Assembly (NCBI GenBank): GCA_016710015.1
Contig: JADJLR010000002.1
Span: 62,001-126,000 of the forward strand
Source: Flavobacteriales bacterium
Lineage (GTDB): Bacteria; Bacteroidota; Bacteroidia; Flavobacteriales_F; PHOS-HE28
Direction of reading: 5' to 3'
Length of the DNA stretch: 64,000 nucleotides
In this document: positions 1 to 6,525 of the stretch, piece by piece
Position numbering within the stretch: position 1 is the stretch's first letter
How the letters are laid out: the number at the start of each line of letters is the position of its first letter
Position numbers and translations under genes: made by a program
Notes under the pieces: model-generated
What the model was told of the DNA's origin: nothing
The model's database searches: none
Seen by the model: the letters and a program-made list of their open reading frames with translations, nothing else

Positions 1-55
1 ATCAGCCTGCAAATATCGCAGCCTCGCAAGGAACGCACTACTTTCGCCGCGCCAA

Positions 56-75
56 GCGAAAAGTCGACTTTTCGC
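56..75. repeat. Perfect 20-bp palindrome centred on GTCGAC
   Basis: The two halves are exact reverse complements around a central GTCGAC, with AAAA/TTTT flanking the core. It lies 9 bases before the tRNA. It may be the terminator stem of a gene left of the window, or a protein-binding palindrome. A second, different palindrome with the same core occurs at 5453-5470. Confidence 0.5.
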
Positions 76-84
76 CCAACGACC

Positions 85-174
85 GGAGAGGTGGCAGAGC
101 GGTCGAATGCGGCGGTCTTGAAAACCGCTTTACTCGCAAGGGTAACGGGGGTTCGAATCCCTCCCTCTCCGCCA
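85..174 (+). tRNA. tRNA-Ser (anticodon TGA)
   Basis: The acceptor stem GGAGAGG pairs with CCTCTCC, followed by discriminator G and an encoded CCA at 172-174. The anticodon loop CTTGAAA gives anticodon TGA, read as serine UCA/UCN. The long variable arm (about TACTCGCAAGGGTA) is typical of class II serine tRNAs, and the T loop GTTCGAATC is canonical. It is directly followed by a terminator-like hairpin. Confidence 0.97.
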
Positions 175-180
175 AAGTAG

Positions 181-208
181 AGACCGCCCCGCCGAAGGCG
201 GTCTTTTC
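181..208 (+). terminator. Terminator-like hairpin after tRNA-Ser
   Basis: AGACCGCC at 181-188 pairs with GGCGGTCT at 197-204 and runs into TTTT. The position just downstream of the tRNA fits an intrinsic terminator. A diverged inverted version of the whole hairpin lies at about 246-290. Confidence 0.7.
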
Positions 209-246
209 GTTCACACGAACACCAAGCGCAGCTTGAGTGGACGGGT

Positions 247-437
247 GAACGAAAAGACCGGCGAGCGAAGCGAGGGGCGGTCCCTACTTTGATGCCTCCC
301 CCAACGGGATAGCCCGCTTCGGGCAATCCCGTTTCCAAGTACATCCTGAGCGTTCGGCCGAACGAAAAGACCGGCGAGCGAAGCGAGGGGCGGTCCCTAC
401 TTTGATGCCTCCCCCAACGGGATAGCCCGCTTCGGGC
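247..437. repeat. 78-bp direct repeat pair in tRNA-flanking spacer
   Basis: Bases 247-324 and 360-437 are identical over 78 bp. Each copy carries the self-complementary GACCGG...CGGTCC core and a second small hairpin around AGCCCGCTTCGGGC. The core is also a diverged inverted copy of the tRNA terminator region (174-214). I see no gene in the spacer 175-643; the only open frames there are antisense and unlike their neighbours in composition. Confidence 0.8.
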
Positions 438-643
438 GACCCCTGTTCCAAGCGAAGCGAACGACGGTTTCTACATTCAACGCTGCCCGTCAATGCATTG
501 CCTGAACAGGCGACCCCAAGCCAAGCAAGCCTGCATTCCAAGGCCAGATCCCAATGATCTTCACAGCGAAAGAAAGGCACCCTTCATCCAATAGCCGGTA
601 GCCATCACCCAGTGAACGGTCCGCGATTCGGCACTCATGTCCT

Positions 644-651
644 TAGCTTTG
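644..651 (+). promoter_or_regulatory. TAnnTTTG -7 box of the GWxTD gene
   Basis: TAGCTTTG matches the Bacteroidota -7 consensus exactly and ends 5 bases before the ATG at 657. No convincing -33 TTG is visible. If used, transcription would begin at or very near the start codon. Confidence 0.45.
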
Positions 652-656
652 TGAAC

Positions 657-2117
657 ATGCGGATCATCTCCTTCTTCGCCGTCCTGATCCTGGCTGCATG
701 GCCTTACCAGTTCGCTCATGGAGCTGTAGAAGCCGTGGTCGAAACCCGAACCTTCTATTCCCCGGATGGGTCGCCCATGGTGGAAGTGAACATGGCATTC
801 TTGGCTGGCACCATGGCCTTCATCACCAACGACCGTGGATTCATGCAGTCCCGTGTGGAAGTCATCACCTTGATCGAACAGGCCGGAGTGATCAAGGCCT
901 TCGGTAAAACGGAGGTGTCCGGACCAGAACGATTGGACAGTATCCAAGTGGATCTGCTCCATCAGGAATTCTTCGAACTGGAACCCGGGTCCTACGACCT
1001 GACGGTGGAAGTTCGGGATCTCGGTCTATCGGACTCCACCCACACGACCTACCAAGCTCCCTTGGTCGTAGGTGCATTACCGAAAGGGATCTCCGTATCC
1101 GACATCCTGTTGGCCGAACGCATCACCCCAGCCCCTGATGGTGAACGCTCCCACTACGGATATACTGTTGTGCCGTTGCTGACCGATTATTTCCCGCCAA
1201 CGTTGAAGACCTTGAGCTTCTATGCGGAAGTCCATGGATCGGACCAGACCGTCGGAAAGGATAGTCTCTACTTGCTTACGTATCAGATCGAAGGGTTCGA
1301 AAGCAAGGCCGTCTTCGGTCCGTACAAGCGGAGTATCCGTGCAACAGGGAAACCCGTTGAGCCCGTCATGGCCGAATTCGACATCGAACAACTCCCTTCT
1401 GGGAATTACGTGCTGGCCATCGAGGCACTGGACCGATCCGGGAACCTTCTGGTGCGGCGCGAGCAATTCATCCAACGGAACAACCCGATCACGTACAATT
1501 ACGACCTACAGGCCATGGACCGCTTGGATCTGGATGGCAAATTCTCCGGAGCCTTCACCAATGCGGATACACTGGCGGAACACATCGCAAGCCTCACTCC
1601 GATCGCCGACCCCTTGGAGCGTAAGATCATCGCAGACCGCGCCAAGGACCGCGATCTGGACTTGATGAAGCGTTTCTTCTACAGCTTCTGGGGCAACCGC
1701 AGCACGGACCCGGAAGCCGCGTGGGCCGCGTACTATCAGGAAGTGGTGAAAGTGAACAAACTTTACGGCTGCCGTGTGTTGAAAGGCTACGAGACCGATC
1801 GTGGAAGAGTGTATCTACAGTACGGTCCGCCGAACACCATGATGGATCGATTCAACGAAATGGGAACCCTGCCCTACACGATCTGGCATTTCTACCGGGC
1901 CGGCAAATTCACCAACCGCCGCTTTATCTTCTACCAACCGGATAGGGTCACCAATTGCTTTCAATTGCTCCACAGCGATATGCCGGGTGAGGTGAACAAC
2001 CCCCAATGGAACATCCTACTCCACACCGGGCTGGTCCCCATCACCGATGTGCAACAGACGGATCCCGGCACCATCGAAAGCGATCGCGTCCGCGACTTCT
2101 TCAACTCTCCCCGGTGA
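657..2117 (+). CDS. GWxTD domain-containing secreted protein
   Basis: A 486-residue protein with an N-terminal signal peptide (MRIISFFAVLILAAWP, cleavage near residue 20). It has beta-rich middle domains and a C-terminal region with the family signature around FWGNRSTDP, followed by tryptophan- and tyrosine-rich sequence (about residues 335-400). GWxTD proteins are a Bacteroidota envelope family of unknown biochemical role. The ATG at 657 was chosen over an upstream GTG at 612 because it starts the signal peptide and sits 5 bases after a -7 box. The glycosyltransferase gene follows after 33 bases. Family assignment is good; function is unknown. Confidence 0.85.
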   Translation: MRIISFFAVLILAAWPYQFAHGAVEAVVETRTFYSPDGSPMVEVNMAFLAGTMAFITNDRGFMQSRVEVITLIEQAGVIKAFGKTEVSGPERLDSIQVDLLHQEFFELEPGSYDLTVEVRDLGLSDSTHTTYQAPLVVGALPKGISVSDILLAERITPAPDGERSHYGYTVVPLLTDYFPPTLKTLSFYAEVHGSDQTVGKDSLYLLTYQIEGFESKAVFGPYKRSIRATGKPVEPVMAEFDIEQLPSGNYVLAIEALDRSGNLLVRREQFIQRNNPITYNYDLQAMDRLDLDGKFSGAFTNADTLAEHIASLTPIADPLERKIIADRAKDRDLDLMKRFFYSFWGNRSTDPEAAWAAYYQEVVKVNKLYGCRVLKGYETDRGRVYLQYGPPNTMMDRFNEMGTLPYTIWHFYRAGKFTNRRFIFYQPDRVTNCFQLLHSDMPGEVNNPQWNILLHTGLVPITDVQQTDPGTIESDRVRDFFNSPR

Positions 2118-2150
2118 TCATCGCACCGATAGCGCATCTTTGCCGCGCTC

Positions 2151-3176
2151 ATGGGCACCGCGATCGTCATCCTCAACTGGAATGGTAGAACTTGGCTGGA
2201 ACGATTCCTGCCCGGTGTGATCGAGCACCGCTGTGGTGCAACTGTGGTCGTAGCGGACAACGGATCCACGGACGATTCCCTTGATTGGCTGGAGCGCACC
2301 TACCCTACGGTTCAACGGATCACGCTGCCCAGCAACTTGGGCTTCGCTGGAGGGTACAATGCGGCGCTGGCCGAAGTAGATGCCGAACGTTACCTGCTGC
2401 TGAACTCCGATGTGCAAGTGACTCCCGGATGGTTGGACCGACTGAATGCGTACCTGGACCGCGACCCCGGTATGGCGGCCTGTCAACCTAAAGTGCTCGC
2501 CCATGGACAACCCGGCCATTTCGAGCATGCAGGCGCTGCGGGTGGTTACATCGATCGCAACGGTTATCCGTTCTGCCGAGGAAGGATCTTCGAGATCACG
2601 GAACAGGACGCTGGGCAATACGATGACGAGCAAGAAGTATTCTGGGCCACCGGCGCCTGCTTGCTGATCCGGGCAGCGGCCTTTCACGAGGCCGGTGGGT
2701 TCGATGCCGCACTCTTCGCACACATGGAAGAGATCGATCTGTGCTGGCGGTTGCGCCGAATGGGCTGGCGGATCGGGTATACGAGCCAAGCGATGGTACA
2801 CCACGTGGGCGGCGGATCCTTGGGCTATAGTTCGCCACATAAGACCTACCTCAATTTCCGCAACAGCCTTATCGTTTTGACCAAGAACCTGCACAACGGT
2901 TGGTCCTGGTGGTGGTTGTTCCGGCGACTTGTGCTGGATGGATTCGCCGCGTTGAAATTCCTGCTAGAAGGTCACGCCGCACACGCTTGGCAAGTGGGCA
3001 GGGCGCACCGCCACTTCTTCCTGCGCTTACCCCAAGTGATCCGCCAACGACGTGAACTGATGGCCACCGAACGCGAACCGGACCTGACCGGGATGTACCA
3101 TCGCAGTATCGCCTACGATCGATTCATACTGGGCTGGAAACGCTTCGAACAGCTGGATAAAGAGGCTTTCCGCTAG
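2151..3176 (+). CDS. Glycosyltransferase family 2
   Basis: A 341-residue GT-A fold enzyme. The N-terminus AIVILNWNGRTWLERFLP is the nucleotide-sugar binding strand. VVADNGSTDDS and LLNSDVQV supply the acidic residues, the latter being the DXD-like metal site (about residues 85-90). The central EVFWATGACLLIRAAAF and EEIDLCWRLRRMGW segments resemble the acceptor-side ED motif of rhamnosyltransferase-like GT2 enzymes. A hydrophobic, basic C-terminal region suggests membrane association. It probably transfers a sugar during cell-surface polysaccharide synthesis; the sugar and acceptor cannot be told. Its TAG stop overlaps the stop of aroQ on the other strand (shared CTAG). Confidence 0.88.
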   Translation: MGTAIVILNWNGRTWLERFLPGVIEHRCGATVVVADNGSTDDSLDWLERTYPTVQRITLPSNLGFAGGYNAALAEVDAERYLLLNSDVQVTPGWLDRLNAYLDRDPGMAACQPKVLAHGQPGHFEHAGAAGGYIDRNGYPFCRGRIFEITEQDAGQYDDEQEVFWATGACLLIRAAAFHEAGGFDAALFAHMEEIDLCWRLRRMGWRIGYTSQAMVHHVGGGSLGYSSPHKTYLNFRNSLIVLTKNLHNGWSWWWLFRRLVLDGFAALKFLLEGHAAHAWQVGRAHRHFFLRLPQVIRQRRELMATEREPDLTGMYHRSIAYDRFILGWKRFEQLDKEAFR

Positions 3177-3595
3177 CCGCGCTTGAGCAAATGCTCCACT
3201 GCCAAGCGGTAACCCTCTGACCCAAAGCCAGTGATCACCCCCGCGCAGACCGCTCCTGTGATCGTATTGTGCCGAAACTCTTCGCGAGCATGGATGTTGC
3301 TGATATGCACCTCCACCACCGGAAGGTCGATCAAGGCGATGGCATCGCGCAGTGCGACGCTCGTGTGCGAATATCCCGCTGGGTTGATGATGATGCCTTC
3401 GAATTCCCCGACTGCACCGCGCACGGCCGAAACGAGTTCGCCCTCCACATTCGATTGCACATAGCTGAAGGTGACCTGAGGGTAACGCTTCCGCAGTTCC
3501 TCCAAAAGCTCCGGAAAAGAACGATCACCATAGATGTGAGGTTCCCGCGTGCCAAGCAGGTCCAAGTTGGGGCCGTTGAGGAAAAGAATGCGCAT
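3173..3595 (-). CDS. aroQ: Type II 3-dehydroquinate dehydratase
   Basis: A 140-residue enzyme dehydrating 3-dehydroquinate to 3-dehydroshikimate in the shikimate pathway. MRILFLNGPNLDLLGTREP is the family N-terminus with the catalytic Arg/Tyr loop (GTREPHIYG). INPAGYSHTSVALRDA and VEVHISNIHAREEFR carry the substrate-binding Asn, His and Ser-Ile residues. The length is normal for the dodecameric class II enzyme. The ATG at 3595 was chosen because the family begins there; an upstream in-frame extension has no homology. It is divergent from xerD with 73 bases between them. Confidence 0.96.
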   Translation of the reverse strand: MRILFLNGPNLDLLGTREPHIYGDRSFPELLEELRKRYPQVTFSYVQSNVEGELVSAVRGAVGEFEGIIINPAGYSHTSVALRDAIALIDLPVVEVHISNIHAREEFRHNTITGAVCAGVITGFGSEGYRLAVEHLLKRG

Positions 3596-3668
3596 CGCCG
3601 CGAAGTTGAGAACAATCAAGCTTGCGTCAACACGGATCAGTTGGCAGAAGGAGTGTTGCCCCTTCCAG

Positions 3669-4622
3669 ATGCCGCTCCATGGAACGGAACTTCGTCCCGT
3701 GACTTGGGAACAAGCGCTGACCGATCTGCGGATGCACCTCAAGCTGGAGCGTTCGTTGAGCGATCGCACGGTGGAAGCCTACCTGCGCGATGTAGGGAAG
3801 CTACGGACCTATGCACAGGCCCAAGCGCCACCCCTAAAGCCCGCGTCCATTGCTCTGGACGACCTGCAAGCCTTCATTACCGGGGTCGCGAAGCAGGGGT
3901 TGCAGGCAAACAGCCAGGCACGCATGCTCAGTGCCGTGCGCGTGTTCTACCGCAACTTGCAACGTGAACGGGTGATCGAGGTGGACCCCACGGAACTGAT
4001 CGAAAGCCCACGGATCGCACGCAAGCTGCCGGTCTTTCTACGCTTGGATGAGATCGATGCCATGATCGCGGCGATCGATATGAGCAAACCGTTGGCCCAC
4101 CGGGACCGGGCGATGCTTGAAACCCTTTACAGCTGTGGACTGCGGGTGAGCGAACTATGCAACTTGCGCCGCTCTTGGCTACACTTCGATGATGGCTTCA
4201 TCCGTGTTGTTGGCAAAGGCGATAAGGAACGGTTGGTACCGATCGGGCCGGAAGCCATGCGGCAGATCGGGACGTACATCAGCGGTGAACGCGTGCATCT
4301 TCCCATACGGACCAAAGCCGAGGATATGGTTTTCCTCAACGCACGCGGCGGACCACTTTCACGCATGTCGGTCTTCAATTTGGTGAAGGAACTGGGGGTG
4401 AAAGCCGGGATCCAGAAGACCATTAGTCCGCACACGTTTCGGCATTCCTTCGCAACACACTTGGTGGAAGGTGGAGCGGATCTGCGCGCGGTCCAGGAAA
4501 TGCTGGGTCACGCCAGTATCACCACCACGGAGATCTACACACATTTGGATCGGGAATACCTGCGAAGCAACATCCTACAGTTCCATCCCCGTTCTGGAAA
4601 ACGGAAAGGGAGTGCCGCTTGA
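3669..4622 (+). CDS. xerD: XerD-type tyrosine recombinase
   Basis: A 317-residue site-specific recombinase. The N-terminal SAM-like core-binding domain includes LERSLSDRTVEAYLRDV. The catalytic domain carries all active-site residues: Arg in CGLRVSEL (about 156), Lys in VVGKGDKERL, His-x-x-Arg in HTFRHSFATH (about 254-257), the second His in MLGHASITTT and the nucleophile Tyr in EIYTHL (about 289). Length and lack of integrase-specific extensions favour a housekeeping XerC/XerD that resolves chromosome dimers at dif, though no dif site was recognised here. The ATG at 3669 gives a normal N-terminus. Its stop codon lies in the loop of a terminator hairpin. Confidence 0.9.
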   Translation: MPLHGTELRPVTWEQALTDLRMHLKLERSLSDRTVEAYLRDVGKLRTYAQAQAPPLKPASIALDDLQAFITGVAKQGLQANSQARMLSAVRVFYRNLQRERVIEVDPTELIESPRIARKLPVFLRLDEIDAMIAAIDMSKPLAHRDRAMLETLYSCGLRVSELCNLRRSWLHFDDGFIRVVGKGDKERLVPIGPEAMRQIGTYISGERVHLPIRTKAEDMVFLNARGGPLSRMSVFNLVKELGVKAGIQKTISPHTFRHSFATHLVEGGADLRAVQEMLGHASITTTEIYTHLDREYLRSNILQFHPRSGKRKGSAA

Positions 4623-4636
4623 CACTCCCTTTCCGT
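4601..4636. terminator. Bidirectional terminator overlapping the xerD stop
   Basis: ACGGAAAGGGAGTG (4601-4614) is the exact reverse complement of CACTCCCTTTCCGT (4623-4636), with an 8-base loop that contains the xerD TGA. Convergent genes on both sides make a shared terminator likely, although no long T tract follows. Confidence 0.6.
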
Positions 4637-4650
4637 TCGGTGAATACCGA

Positions 4651-5388
4651 TCAATACACTTGCACCCGCTTGCGTGCACCGATGTATACCCCCGGTGCGG
4701 GCTGTCCTTGCACAGGACGACCGAGTACATCCACATAGATTCCGGACTCCTGTAGGTTGCGCTGGAAGTTCTCCGCGATGCCGACTTGGACCGTACTGCA
4801 GGGACTGGTGACGATACGCATGGCATCAAGTTGCCAAGACCCATCGCCACCTTGATAGGCTTGCATGCGCAATTGGAATCCAGAATAATCCGACCCCTGG
4901 TGCGCTACCAAACATCCAAGATCCGTGAATACGGTCTCCTCGTAGTCCGATGTCACATCCACGTCGCCCAACGTAACCGGTGCTTGCAAAGCATCATTCG
5001 TGAATTGAACACGCATCCGTTGGGGTCCCGCTGCGGAACGACGGTGACGAATGATCACGCTGTCCACTTGGACATCCTCCAAGGTCACGGTGGAAAGGCC
5101 AACGTAGATGCCCGGAGTCGGCTCGATCGGCCAATTTTCCGTGAATACCGTGTTGTTGGCCGTACTGAGCGGATGCGGACAAACCGCCACGCCGTACCAA
5201 AGCACATTGGTCCCGAAGAAATTAGCTGGCTGGCCTGCCGGCAAGTTGCACGCCGAACATCCTGTGTTGCAATTCAGGTTGTCCCCGCAAGGGAAGTTCA
5301 GCCAGTCGTAGGACAAGGTCTGTGCGGTCAAGAGGCCCACACCGGTAAGCAGGGCAGCACTGAGAGAGAGGAATCGCAAGCGGTTCAT
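4651..5388 (-). CDS. Secreted protein with T9SS-like C-terminus
   Basis: A 245-residue protein with a clear signal peptide (LSLSAALLTGVGLLTAQ) and a Cys-rich N-terminal part (CGDNLNCNTGCSACNL). The middle is beta-strand rich, and the C-terminus (GIYVDVLGRPV ... APGVYIGARKRVQVY) resembles a short type A T9SS sorting domain. It is probably exported through the outer membrane or anchored at the surface. I recognise no catalytic domain. It lies convergent to xerD. Confidence 0.65.
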   Translation of the reverse strand: MNRLRFLSLSAALLTGVGLLTAQTLSYDWLNFPCGDNLNCNTGCSACNLPAGQPANFFGTNVLWYGVAVCPHPLSTANNTVFTENWPIEPTPGIYVGLSTVTLEDVQVDSVIIRHRRSAAGPQRMRVQFTNDALQAPVTLGDVDVTSDYEETVFTDLGCLVAHQGSDYSGFQLRMQAYQGGDGSWQLDAMRIVTSPCSTVQVGIAENFQRNLQESGIYVDVLGRPVQGQPAPGVYIGARKRVQVY

Positions 5389-5452
5389 GCAAGATGGACG
5401 AACGGTTAATAGCGTTCGTGGCGCTGTTACGCGACTCGTCGCACAGGGTTAC

Positions 5453-5470
5453 GCTTTCGTCGACGAAAGC
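5453..5470. repeat. Perfect 18-bp palindrome centred on GTCGAC
   Basis: GCTTTCGTC is followed by its exact reverse complement. It lies 2 bases past the stop of the minus-strand gene at 5473, so a transcription-end stem is possible, but no T run follows. It shares the GTCGAC centre with the palindrome at 56-75. Confidence 0.4.
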
Positions 5471-5472
5471 AC

Positions 5473-6525
5473 TCAGGTCAACCCCAGCATGACCTCCATG
5501 TGCCGTTCCAGAAGTTCACCCATCGAAGCGCACTTCGAAAAGGCCGGGTCCTTATGATGCACGGCCAATTCGTTGGCCAATTCCAACGTGAGTTCCGCCG
5601 AAGAAAGCGTATCACTCCGCATGATCGCGATGAGCTGTCCCAGCCGTTCCTTGGCCAAGCGTTGCCGTTTTCGCAAGAGGGCACGTTCCTCATTCCGGTA
5701 CTGCTCTGCGGTCTCCATTGAAATGGCCTGCTGCGCGAAATGAACGAAAGGCAGGTTCTCCTTGTAGAATTGCGGCAGATAGATCCTTGCCCGCCCTTCA
5801 TAGTTCTGCTGGTCAAAGTCGATGCTTCGGATCCGATATTGCGCTTGGTCCAGATCATGGATCACGTCCACCACGAAATTGTACGCGCGCATATCACCCA
5901 ACAGCCGAACGAAACACCGCTCGTTGAACTTCACGAACTCCTTGCTGAGTCGTACTGGATTCAGATGCCCTCCATATTGCTCCGGGTGTTGAATGAAGGT
6001 ATCGCCCGGAACGCCGATGATGTGCTCCTCCACCAACGTATCCCCGTCGCGGATGTAGTTGATGGCATTGGGACTGAGTAGATGCTCCAACTCCAACCCG
6101 TAGATCCGGCTGGCATCGGCGTACTTGATGTAGTAGTAGTCGTGGTTGTCGTTGATCTGGTTCAGGATCTTGACCCGGAATGGTTGTGAATTGCCATAGG
6201 TACACAGGTCGATCCGCGCCACACGCAAGTGCTCGATGTGATGCCCATCGGCCACCAACAATTGGTAGATCTCCACCAACTGCTGATGCAGCCCCTCCAG
6301 ATCATTGGGGCGATAGAGCACCGTACTCCACAAGGTCTCCTTGCCAGCGACATCGTAGGTGGGCATCAACCCATCGTACCGCCGCAGATCCGCATAGGTC
6401 AACGGCGATCGACCTTGCCTTCCGTGTTGGGCCAAGTACTCGCTCAGCGCATCAATCACTGGATAGAACGGTTTGCGCAACCCCATGACGTTCAGGGGGC
6501 CTTCTTCCAAAGGGCCGATCGGCAT
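5473..6525 (-). CDS. Conserved hypothetical protein coupled to M1 peptidase
   Basis: A 350-residue protein without signal peptide or membrane segments, so probably cytosolic. It is acidic and aromatic, with notable stretches HDYYYIKYADASRIYGLELE, RSIDFDQQNYEGRARIY and a Lys/Arg-rich helix (ERALLRKRQRLAKERL). I do not recognise the family; the RSIDFDQQ segment recalls an acidic catalytic or metal site but that is speculation. Its ATG overlaps the stop of the upstream peptidase gene by one base (TGATG), so the two are very likely cotranscribed and translationally coupled. Confidence 0.75.
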   Translation of the reverse strand: MPIGPLEEGPLNVMGLRKPFYPVIDALSEYLAQHGRQGRSPLTYADLRRYDGLMPTYDVAGKETLWSTVLYRPNDLEGLHQQLVEIYQLLVADGHHIEHLRVARIDLCTYGNSQPFRVKILNQINDNHDYYYIKYADASRIYGLELEHLLSPNAINYIRDGDTLVEEHIIGVPGDTFIQHPEQYGGHLNPVRLSKEFVKFNERCFVRLLGDMRAYNFVVDVIHDLDQAQYRIRSIDFDQQNYEGRARIYLPQFYKENLPFVHFAQQAISMETAEQYRNEERALLRKRQRLAKERLGQLIAIMRSDTLSSAELTLELANELAVHHKDPAFSKCASMGELLERHMEVMLGLT

